Below are positions 9,153 through 14,658 of a stretch of DNA of 14,658 nucleotides, in pieces (positions within the stretch are counted from its first letter, which is position 1; the number at the start of each line of letters is the position of its first letter). A model generated the notes under the pieces. That model saw only the letters and a program-made list of their open reading frames with translations, did no database searches and had not been told where the DNA came from. Origin of the DNA: Willaertia magna (lineage: Eukaryota; Heterolobosea; Eutetramitea; Acrasida; Naegleriidae); assembly GCA_902984215.1 (NCBI GenBank), contig CADWAF010000204.1:1-14658 (forward strand), given 5' to 3'. The position numbers and the translations under genes are program-made.

Positions 9153-9461
9153 TGCAGAAGTTATTTTGCTAATTGTTGTAAATTTTTTTTACATTGAATT
9201 TTGACACTCGCGCTCTAATTCCTGATAACACTACTTTCTGATAACAAAGCTCCGATACAGTGAATAAGTAGATATAGAGACAATAGCAAATAAGAAAAGT
9301 AAAACATGCACACAACAAAAGACATGCATGTTACTTTGACAATATTTAACTTACCGTGATGGTAATATTTCTTTATGATAGTTAACTGTTCAAAAGAAAT
9401 AATTCTGGAATTATATAGACTTTTATTGTTTCATTAAATATAAATACATAATATCCTTCCA

Positions 9462-9624
9462 GATTAGAGATGAAAAAGTGGTTGTCCTTCATTTGTCCAT
9501 TGATTTCATTACCAAAAAAAAGGTGCATGTTTGTCTACCATACAATTTTACTTACCATGTTTTTTAACACGGTAATGAGAGCAATAAACTAATAAAAGAG
9601 CAACCACTTTCTCATCATCTAATC
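9462..9624. repeat. Long imperfect inverted repeat (fold-back)
   Basis: The outer arm 9462-9484 (23 nt) and 9601-9624 (24 nt) are reverse complements with 22 matches, one mismatch and one gap; the shared core is AAAGTGGTTG. An inner arm, 9499-9513 with 9571-9585, matches at 12 of 15. The intervening segments are 14 and 15 nt, so the two pairs are in register and form one stem of about 50 bp with an internal loop, enclosing about 57 nt. It could be a structured RNA, a small fold-back element or an old inverted duplication. No target-site duplication is evident. Confidence 0.65.
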
Positions 9625-9728
9625 TAGTTCGATATTATTACACATATTGTTACATAGTTTTGGCCTTCAAACAAGTTGTTCCCACAATCCTTCTACTGGT
9701 CTCTTGTCTGTGTCCGTGACTGCTCCAT
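9556..9728 (-). other. Speculative small spliced gene, two possible exons
   Basis: On the minus strand an ATG at 9728, preceded by an A-rich tract, opens ten codons (MEQSRTQTRD). A GT at 9696 and an AG at 9624 would remove 73 nt and join in frame to a 68-nt exon (9623-9556) coding LDDEKVVALLLVYCSHYRVKKH, which ends at a strong GTAAGT donor at 9555. A third exon is not certain: AG sites allow either a 23-codon open segment or a 31-nt exon starting after TTTGAACAG. A TATA-like box lies about 95 bp upstream. The proposed second exon coincides with one arm of the inverted repeat, a competing explanation. No family is recognised. Confidence 0.2.
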
Positions 9729-9822
9729 GATTTTATTTATTTTTTTTTGCGAGTTTTTGTTAACAACTATCCCTCCTTTTTGAATTCACTAGCGCTTTGT
9801 TGTAAACGGTAGGAAAATAAGC

Positions 9823-9830
9823 CTTTTATA
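9823..9830 (-). promoter_or_regulatory. TATA-box-like site on the minus strand
   Basis: TATAAAAG reads on the minus strand within GCATATAAAAGGC, a textbook TATA match in a non-coding stretch just downstream of the short helical gene and about 95 bp before the ATG at 9728. Its use is unproven; TATA-like words are common in AT-rich DNA, although the GC-flanked form is less so. Confidence 0.3.
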
Positions 9831-9885
9831 TGCTGGGTATGATATAGTAAAAAACTTGCAACTTGAAGGCTTTGGCAGGATCCAA

Positions 9886-10396
9886 TCAGAAATATTGTTT
9901 TACAACACCCTCGAGGTTGGTTAGAGCTGTTTGTAAGTCTTTTTCGGAAAGAATTCCTCCTTCGAAAAAGCAGGTACTGGTTAGTTTAATTTGTTGAAAC
10001 AAGCTTACCTTTATCGTTCTTCATGTTAGTCTTCTCCTTCTCCAACGCAGCTCTGGAGTCTTTGAACATACTAGTGTGTTTATCGTACTTTTCTAACATG
10101 TAATTCTTTACTCCACTTATTTGTTTTTCACATTGCTTTAAGGGAAGCAGTAACACTTGTATGAGATGTAGATGGACTATTAAACTTACCTCCATTCTAC
10201 CAACCATCTTACCGCAATGATCCAAGATTTGCTTTGCTATTTGTTCATCTTTATTCTGAAAATACCTTTCTTGCTCCGCCATCAGTTTATTAAATTCATC
10301 TAACACGTCTTGAACAAGTTCGTTATTGTCTTCATTTAGGCTAGAAACAGCATTCTTCTTGGTTTTTGATTGTTTTTGTATTCCTTTAGTCTTCAT
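9886..10396 (-). CDS. Small helical protein, possible SYCP3/Cor1-like
   Basis: Minus-strand CDS join(10396..10190, 10135..10009, 9959..9886), 135 residues. Intron 1 is 10136-10189 (54 nt, GTAAGT...TAAAG) and joins GRME to QCEKQ. Intron 2 is 9960-10008 (49 nt, GTAAGC...CGAAG) and joins NDKG to GILSEKD; an AG three bases further on would drop one Gly. The protein starts with a basic head (MKTKGIQKQSKTKK, a possible nuclear signal), is almost wholly helical and charged, and ends LQTALTNLEGVVKQYF. The frame upstream of the chosen ATG reaches a stop within 12 codons and holds only a GTG, so 10396 is the natural start. The length, basic head, helical core and hydrophobic final helix recall synaptonemal-complex Cor1/SYCP3 proteins, and it sits just upstream of MSH5 on the same strand. 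This is shape similarity only, not a motif match. Confidence 0.75.
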
Positions 10397-10762
10397 CTCA
10401 ATAATGCGCACTATGTAGTCTTGCTTAGCTCAGTTTCCTTTTTTTTGTAGTTTGTTTAAATCACAAAACGGCGTTGAAAACCTTTCATACCAAAAGATAA
10501 TAATCATTTCTTGTTAAAAGGAAGAAGATGATTAACTTTTTGGTTGCATTAACACTAGTTGCTGTTCTAATGCTTCCGTGTATGATGACAGATTTTTTCG
10601 TTCACATGGTTTAAGGATATTGTTTTTATAATATTAGCGTTTTGCCTTTGGTTGAAAAGACCACTTCGATTTCGTGTTGCTCTTCGTTTGGCGGCGAAAC
10701 CTTAATAAGAAGCAATTGTCCACAGTTAATTAGGTAGTGTACAACTAATTTATTTATGGAGT
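10397..10762. other. 366-bp gap with a microprotein candidate
   Basis: Between the helical gene and the charged coiled-coil gene (both minus) I see no conventional gene. It contains the plus-strand microprotein candidate listed separately, the likely promoter of the helical gene, and a near-palindrome TTTGGCGGCGAAA at 10687-10699 that resembles paired E2F half-sites. Confidence 0.5.
10528..10705 (+). CDS. Candidate spliced membrane microprotein (39 aa)
   Basis: An ATG at 10528 (context AGGAAGAAGATG) opens a hydrophobic frame. Unspliced it stops after 28 codons. If GTATGA at 10580 is used as donor and the AG of TATAATATTAG at 10636-10637 as acceptor, a 58-nt intron is removed, within the 44-74 nt range seen in this window. 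The frame then continues through join(10528..10579, 10638..10705). The 39-residue product has one hydrophobic helix (residues 2-16, MINFLVALTLVAVLML), then PSFCLWLKRP and a basic tail with no acidic residue, a single-pass topology with cytosol- or matrix-facing positive end. The second exon is richer in GC and in Arg/Ala codons than random AT-rich sequence. No family recognised. It may still be chance. Confidence 0.35.
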
Positions 10763-11530
10763 TTAAATGTGATCTGTACGCTTTGCGAGGTATTCTTCCA
10801 TGTACGTAAATTTTTGTTGCAAATTCCTTATTTCCCTCTGTAACCCTTGATACTGTGCTTTAGACTGCAGTGTCATATTAAAGAGAATTTCTTTTAATAG
10901 GGATTGGGTTTTTGAAATTGTAGATAAAGAGTTCAAAACATTCTTAAGCACAGGTTGGGTGTCTTCTTCTTCTTTCTCGTCTTCTAATTCTTCTTGTTGC
11001 AACTCTTTTTTATATTTTAAAGCTTTTTCTTTTAATTGACCATTCTTGGCTCTTCTTTCTAACTTACTTATAAACCTACCCATATTTTTGGTCAACTTGC
11101 CTGAATCCTCAGTTTCTTCAGAATTATTCTCTTCTTCACTGTCAAAGCAAGTTTCTTCATCACTTTCAACTGTTATTTCTTTCTTTCTCTCCTGATTTTC
11201 CCTCTTTCTTTTCTTTTGTTGTATCTCTTTTTCTTGTTTATTTCTTTCTTTCTTACCCCTTGTACTTTTCTTCTCTTCTCCTTCACGCTTATTTTCTGTT
11301 TTACTGTTTGTATTTGCTGTACTCTTTTCGAAACTAGATTTTCTTATTTCTTTTTCGTCTTCCTTTAGAAGGTACTTTGCAGGACTTGATCTTTGTAACC
11401 TTTTCAAAATATCATCTGCCGAATTATTCTTCTTCCCTCCCTTCTCATTACCTCTCCCCAATTGACCATCATGATTTTCTTCATCGCCAGCGACAGTTGT
11501 TGTAACCTCTAGCACTTTTCTTCCCTCCAT
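10763..11530 (-). CDS. Charged coiled-coil protein, probably nuclear, unknown function
   Basis: A single-exon frame of 255 residues starts at an ATG in A-rich context (TTAAAAAATGG). No family is recognised. Residues 1-45 are Gly/Asn-rich; a short motif-like helix DDILKRLQRSSPAKYLLKEDE follows (about 39-59). Residues 70-125 are Lys/Glu/Arg-rich with KKRKRENQERKK, a likely nuclear localisation signal. Residues 120-145 form an acidic patch (ESDEETCFDSEEENNSEE) with casein-kinase-2-like Ser sites. Residues 150-190 are basic and helical, and 195-255 a predicted coiled coil (LLKEILFNMTLQ to LQQKFTYMEEYLAKR). The pattern suits a chromatin or nucleolar scaffold. It is divergent from KRR1 across 81 bp, so co-expression with ribosome assembly is possible, but that is inference. 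Confidence 0.8.
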   Translation of the reverse strand: MEGRKVLEVTTTVAGDEENHDGQLGRGNEKGGKKNNSADDILKRLQRSSPAKYLLKEDEKEIRKSSFEKSTANTNSKTENKREGEEKKSTRGKKERNKQEKEIQQKKRKRENQERKKEITVESDEETCFDSEEENNSEETEDSGKLTKNMGRFISKLERRAKNGQLKEKALKYKKELQQEELEDEKEEEDTQPVLKNVLNSLSTISKTQSLLKEILFNMTLQSKAQYQGLQREIRNLQQKFTYMEEYLAKRTDHI

Positions 11531-11611
11531 TTTTTAAGATTTAAAAAATTCAAGTTCCAAAAATTCCTTGAAGAAAAGTTTCATTCATCGGAATAAGAGT
11601 TTTTGAAAAAA
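11531..11611. promoter_or_regulatory. 81-bp bidirectional promoter region
   Basis: Only 81 bp separate the start codons of the charged coiled-coil gene (-) and KRR1 (+), so both promoters and leaders must fit here. A perfect 8-bp inverted repeat TTTTTTAA-GAT-TTAAAAAA spans 11530-11548, overlapping the first start codon's A. No TATA box is distinct from the general AT-richness. Confidence 0.55.
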
Positions 11612-12817
11612 ATGTCTGAAAATACATCAACAGGAGGTGCCGCCGAAAGAATACGAAATCTTTTATCAAAGAAAAAAGGACCTAAATATTCTAGATATAT
11701 AGATAAAAATTCAATACCTGGATATAAAGAAAAACAAGAACAATTAAATAAATCAAATAAAATTGATGATGTTAAAACAGCATTAGAAAATGATCCAAAT
11801 GCACCAAATTGGTTAAAAGGAGGTCTTTATTCAGAAGAAGATAATCCAAACGGTTTAGCAGAAAAGTCAGAATTTGTTATTTTATTTCCAGAATATAGAG
11901 AACATTTTTTAAAACAAAATTTTAATGATATTTCTTCTTTATTAACTAATTCACCATATTATTTAAAAGTTAATTTAAATTGTAAAGAAGGTAAAATATT
12001 TATTGAAACAAGTGAAAAAACATATGATCCATTTGCAATATTAAAAGGAAGAGATTTTCTTCATTTAGTTGCGAGAGGTGTTACTATAGAACAAGCAAAA
12101 AGAGTTTTAGAAGATACTTGTTTCTCGGAAGTTATAAAAATTGGTAATTTATGTAGAAATAATGATATATTTAGAAAAAGAAGACAAAGACTATTAGGAC
12201 CAGATGGTAGTACATTAAAAGCATTAGAATTATTAACTGGTACTTATATTTTTATTCAAGGTAAAACTGTTAGTATTATAGGTGATGTAAAGGGTATAAA
12301 AACTGCTAGAAGAGTGATTGTAGATTGTATGAATAATATCCATCCAATTTATCATATAAAACAATTAATGGTTAAAAGAGAGTTATCTACAAATCCAAGT
12401 TATAAAGAAGTTTCATGGGATAAATATTTACCTAAATTTCAAAAGAATGTTCATTCTGTTAAGAAGAAGACAATTAATAAGAAAGAGAAGAAGCCTTATA
12501 CCCCTTTTCCACCTGCTCCTGAAAAGAGTAAGAAAGATCTTGCAATTGAATCTGGTGAATATTTCTTATCGGAAACTGAAAAGAAACAAAAGAAAGATCA
12601 AGAAATTAAAGAAAAACAAAAAGAAAATTCAAATATAAAGAAACAAGAAAAACAAAAATTATATATTCCTCCTTCAGAGGATGACGATGAAAATAAGAAG
12701 AAAAGGAAAAATATGGATGATGTTGATTCTGAAGAAATTATAAAGAAAATTTCTGAAAGAAAAGTTACTGAACCAACTCAAAAGAAAATCAAAGCTTCTG
12801 ATTTCATTGATAATTAA
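11612..12817 (+). CDS. KRR1: KRR1 small-subunit processome protein
   Basis: KRR1 is a KH-domain nucleolar protein of the 90S pre-ribosome, needed for 18S rRNA processing and 40S assembly. The 401-residue frame begins at the ATG after a run of A's; the in-frame TTG nine bases earlier is not a likely start. Family hallmarks are DNPNGL (about 77-82), the LFPEYREHFL segment, the first KH-like fold (VNLNCKEGKIFIETSEKTYDP), IKIGNL, the name-giving basic block RKRRQRLLGPDGSTLKALELL (about 188-208) and DCMNNIHPIYHIKQLMVKREL (about 238-258). The last 120 residues are Lys/Glu-rich and disordered (KKTINKKEKK, KKKRKNMDD), typical of nucleolar proteins. Codons are strongly A/T-ending. The stop codon overlaps the ZMYND12-like gene's stop codon by 4 bp of CDS. 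Confidence 0.96.
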   Translation: MSENTSTGGAAERIRNLLSKKKGPKYSRYIDKNSIPGYKEKQEQLNKSNKIDDVKTALENDPNAPNWLKGGLYSEEDNPNGLAEKSEFVILFPEYREHFLKQNFNDISSLLTNSPYYLKVNLNCKEGKIFIETSEKTYDPFAILKGRDFLHLVARGVTIEQAKRVLEDTCFSEVIKIGNLCRNNDIFRKRRQRLLGPDGSTLKALELLTGTYIFIQGKTVSIIGDVKGIKTARRVIVDCMNNIHPIYHIKQLMVKRELSTNPSYKEVSWDKYLPKFQKNVHSVKKKTINKKEKKPYTPFPPAPEKSKKDLAIESGEYFLSETEKKQKKDQEIKEKQKENSNIKKQEKQKLYIPPSEDDDENKKKRKNMDDVDSEEIIKKISERKVTEPTQKKIKASDFIDN

Positions 12818-13842
12818 TCCTTCTCTTCTAGTAATTGTTTTAATTCAGTTGTTTGAATATGTTGATCCCCTAATACATAACTAAATATTTCTTTTGCCTT
12901 CCTTAGTAATTCCTTTCCTTCTTCTTTTCCAATCCATATCTCAAATAATCCATTGGTGGCGTAGGTCTTTCCTGTTTCTATATGATTATCACCCAGTTCT
13001 TTTGTTTGGATTTTAAGTATGTGTGACAACATTCGCTTGGCATCTAAGATTTTATCTTCTTCCAAATCTTTTAAATTATTCGAGTACTTGTATTCTTCCT
13101 TATCTAATTCTTCAGATTTTAAGTGAGCTAGTAAATGATCATGCCAAATGTCAATAACTTTCTTCATGAACGCAATTCCTTTTTCGATTTTGTTTTGTAA
13201 TGCTACAAAGGCATTCCCTAAATTATAGTAAGCAAAACTCGTTATTAAATCTCTAGTTCCATTCTGTAAAGCTAAATAATATACACTTGCTGCCATATTC
13301 TCCATAGCCTCCTTTGTTTTCTTTTGTTGTACGTATAATAACCCAAAATGTTGATGTAACTCAGCCCTTAAACCTAAAGGACAAGTTTCCCTGTTCTTAA
13401 CCACTGTCCAGTTAGCTATAGATAAATATTCTTCAGCTTGTTTAAACTTTTTCATCAATTGACAAGCCTTAGATAATAAGAAATAGGCTTCAACCTGGTG
13501 GATTGAATCCTTTCCATAAGCTCTCTGAATGAAAGTTAAAGCTTTTAACCCTCCCTCAAATGCTTTTTCATAATTTTGTTCATTCATAAACATACTACTT
13601 TCCGATAAAGTTACCTCTATAATAGCCTCTATTCCTAGTTGCAACTGCTTAACAAAATCACTTTTTTGTTCAGCAGTGGTTAACGTTCCTTTGGTTTGAG
13701 GAGGTGAATTTAATTGAGTAATTATTTCTACAAATTTCTGTTCTAACTGTGCCCAGTTAATCCCTGTTTTCCTTTGTTCATCGGATCCTAAACTTATTTC
13801 ATCTTCAAATTCATCTCGATTTACTGCATTTTCTTCCGCCAT
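12814..13842 (-). CDS. ZMYND12-like TPR protein of the axoneme
   Basis: A 342-residue intronless frame from an ATG after eight A's. Tetratricopeptide-like helical pairs cover about 75-345. The central part, AEEYLSIANWTVVK, LHQHFGLLYVQQKKTKEAM, then FAYYNLGNAF and IDIWHDHL (about 136-237), closely follows the TPR half of vertebrate ZMYND12 as I remember it (EEYL..A.WTV.K, LH...GLLY, IWH.YL). ZMYND12 is a sperm-flagellum protein linked to TTC29 and inner dynein arms; a trypanosome homologue is axonemal. The MYND zinc finger is absent: residues 1-60 are acidic with no Cys/His cluster. The TPR core is thus conserved without the zinc finger. It implies the organism makes flagella at some stage. 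Alternative: another axonemal TPR paralogue. Confidence 0.8.
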   Translation of the reverse strand: MAEENAVNRDEFEDEISLGSDEQRKTGINWAQLEQKFVEIITQLNSPPQTKGTLTTAEQKSDFVKQLQLGIEAIIEVTLSESSMFMNEQNYEKAFEGGLKALTFIQRAYGKDSIHQVEAYFLLSKACQLMKKFKQAEEYLSIANWTVVKNRETCPLGLRAELHQHFGLLYVQQKKTKEAMENMAASVYYLALQNGTRDLITSFAYYNLGNAFVALQNKIEKGIAFMKKVIDIWHDHLLAHLKSEELDKEEYKYSNNLKDLEEDKILDAKRMLSHILKIQTKELGDNHIETGKTYATNGLFEIWIGKEEGKELLRKAKEIFSYVLGDQHIQTTELKQLLEEKD

Positions 13843-14123
13843 TTTTTTTATTGTGAAACATTTTTAAATGCTGTGAAATTTACAAAACTGTTTACAATTA
13901 TCAATCGTAATTTTTGGCTCTCCTAAAGATGATTTTTACGCTTTGTCAAACCTAGTTGACAGGTTTTTTGGCCTTAAATAAAGATCTTTTGCTTTCTGAT
14001 TACTTTGTTTGTTATCTTTGGATTTAGAAATAGAAAAGTTAACCACTTTTTACAACAGGAATAGATTAATCACCTGTAAGCATAAAAATAAAAATAATTT
14101 TATTCAAATAATAAGAATATAAT
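13843..14123. other. 281-bp gap upstream of the ZMYND12-like gene
   Basis: This gap holds the promoter side of the ZMYND12-like gene and the 3' flank of the RRM gene. Apart from a hairpin at 13948-13966 followed by T's, I see AT-rich sequence without a clear motif and no ORF of note. Confidence 0.4.
13948..13969 (+). other. Short hairpin followed by a T-run
   Basis: AAACCT at 13948-13953 pairs perfectly with AGGTTT at 13961-13966 around a 7-nt loop, and the T-run extends to 13969. In a bacterium it would look like an intrinsic terminator. In this eukaryote it could at most mark the end of a polymerase III transcript, but I find no A/B box or tRNA-like structure upstream. Probably incidental. 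Confidence 0.25.
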
Positions 14124-14658
14124 TTAATTTTGAATTTTTCTCACAGGTCTTTTCTTAAAAGGCTTTTCCTTACATTGTTCTAATTTTAATAACATTCCTT
14201 TTAATTTAATTCCATTTTCATACTTTTGTAATAAATCATTTACAATTTCAATTTTTCTAAAATTAATTTTAGCAAATCTTTTATATTCATGTATAAATAT
14301 AGTTACTTGTTTTTTTTGAACAATTAAATAATTATAAGATCTAATAAAACTTAATAAATCATTTTCAGTAATGTTAAATCCAATGTCAGAAATAAATATT
14401 GTTTTTTTATCAATTCTTTCTTTCATTATTGTTTCTTCATCTTCTTCTTTTCTTTTATTTCCTTTATTATTTGTATTTCTCTTTTTTGAATTAATATTTA
14501 TGGAAGTGTTATCTAATAAAATATTGTTGTTAAAAGTGATTGACAGGTCAGAAAGTGATGGATTATTAATTAATTCTAATAGTTTACAATGTGGTTTAAT
14601 ATTAAATTTTTCAAAAATATAATTTTTAATTTTGTAATTAACATAATTTAATATTTTT
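14124..14658 (-). CDS. RRM-like RNA-binding protein, 3' part only
   Basis: The minus-strand frame is open from the right window edge to the stop at 14124-14126: 177 residues are visible and the start lies outside. The internal ATG at 14426 is not needed as a start, because the frame upstream stays open for 77 codons with the same codon bias. From the edge, a helical, Lys/Ile/Asn-rich part (FEKFNIKPHCKLLELINN) leads to a basic-acidic linker (SKKRNTNNKGNKRKEEDEE). An RRM-like fold follows: KKTIFISDIGFNITENDLLSFI as strand 1/RNP2 and helix 1, and KRFAKINFRKIE as a weak RNP1 strand. The protein ends in a basic tail (KPFKKRPVRKIQN). RNP1 lacks the usual Gly and aromatic pattern, so RNA binding is probable rather than certain. 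Specific family not recognised. Confidence 0.7.
   Translation of the reverse strand, partial: KILNYVNYKIKNYIFEKFNIKPHCKLLELINNPSLSDLSITFNNNILLDNTSININSKKRNTNNKGNKRKEEDEETIMKERIDKKTIFISDIGFNITENDLLSFIRSYNYLIVQKKQVTIFIHEYKRFAKINFRKIEIVNDLLQKYENGIKLKGMLLKLEQCKEKPFKKRPVRKIQN

Larger units (their letters stand above)
9153..9885. other. 733-bp gap upstream of MSH5
   Basis: No established gene lies here. It holds the MSH5 promoter and 5' leader, a long imperfect inverted repeat (9462-9624), minus-strand donor-like GGTAAGT sites (for example the G at 9555 and near 9357), a TATA-like site at 9823-9830, and a speculative spliced small ORF. A 33-codon hydrophobic minus-strand uORF begins near 9331 with MHVFCCVH. 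A 5'-UTR intron of MSH5 using the donor near 9357 is possible. Base composition is less extreme than in the coding parts. Confidence 0.5.

Noticed and set aside
9556..9624. Box C/D snoRNA, because ATGATGA (C-box-like) begins the fold-back arm on the minus strand
   Set aside because: No CTGA D box is placed near the other end of the stem, so the snoRNA layout is not met.
12447..12638. 63-codon basic ORF within KRR1 in another frame
   Set aside because: Frame-shifted reading of Lys-rich KRR1 codons; composition explains it.
13948..13969. Bacterial intrinsic terminator
   Set aside because: The genes have spliceosomal introns and the hairpin is not at a gene end; a six-base stem with T's is expected by chance in AT-rich DNA.
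14371..14622. 83-codon plus-strand hydrophobic ORF near the right edge
   Set aside because: Antisense to the open RRM-like frame, whose Lys/Glu linker creates Phe/Leu/Ser runs on the other strand.

Overview
This window is AT-rich nuclear DNA from a eukaryotic microbe. It has compact genes, short GT-AG introns of about 44-74 nt, A-rich sequence just before most start codons, and asparagine-rich low-complexity stretches. It carries a meiotic MutS homologue (MSH5), a ZMYND12-like axonemal TPR protein and a possible TSNAXIP1-like coiled-coil protein, so the organism should be able to build a flagellum. That argues against dictyostelids, which are also AT- and Asn-rich but have no cilia. A heterolobosean amoeboflagellate (Naegleria or a relative) is my best guess. 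This is inference from gene content and composition, not a database match.

Layout, left to right: mitochondrial-type tyrosyl-tRNA synthetase (+); CAP/PR-1 family protein lacking a convincing N-terminus (-); bacterial-type 3-hydroxybutyrate dehydrogenase with one intron and an out-of-frame presequence-like leader (+); URM1 with a 23-nt first coding exon (-); Asn-rich coiled-coil protein, possibly TSNAXIP1-like (+); six-exon MSH5 (-); a 733-bp stretch with a long imperfect inverted repeat and a speculative small gene; a short three-exon helical protein, perhaps SYCP3/Cor1-like (-); a candidate spliced 39-residue membrane microprotein (+); a charged, probably nuclear coiled-coil protein (-); KRR1 (+); the ZMYND12-like TPR protein (-); and the 3' part of an RRM-like gene that runs off the right edge (-).

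Orientations mostly alternate, so neighbours share divergent promoters (81-243 bp) and touch at their 3' ends (0 bp between two stop codons, and a 4-bp overlap). The genes do not form one pathway. Themes that recur are meiosis (MSH5, perhaps the SYCP3-like gene), cilia (ZMYND12-like, perhaps TSNAXIP1-like), and translation or RNA (TyrRS, URM1 for tRNA thiolation, KRR1 for ribosome assembly, the RRM gene). I found no transposon, CRISPR array, rRNA or tRNA. The points most worth a second look are the frame break in the dehydrogenase leader, the spliced microprotein candidate, the fold-back at 9462-9624 and the Walker B micro-exon of MSH5.
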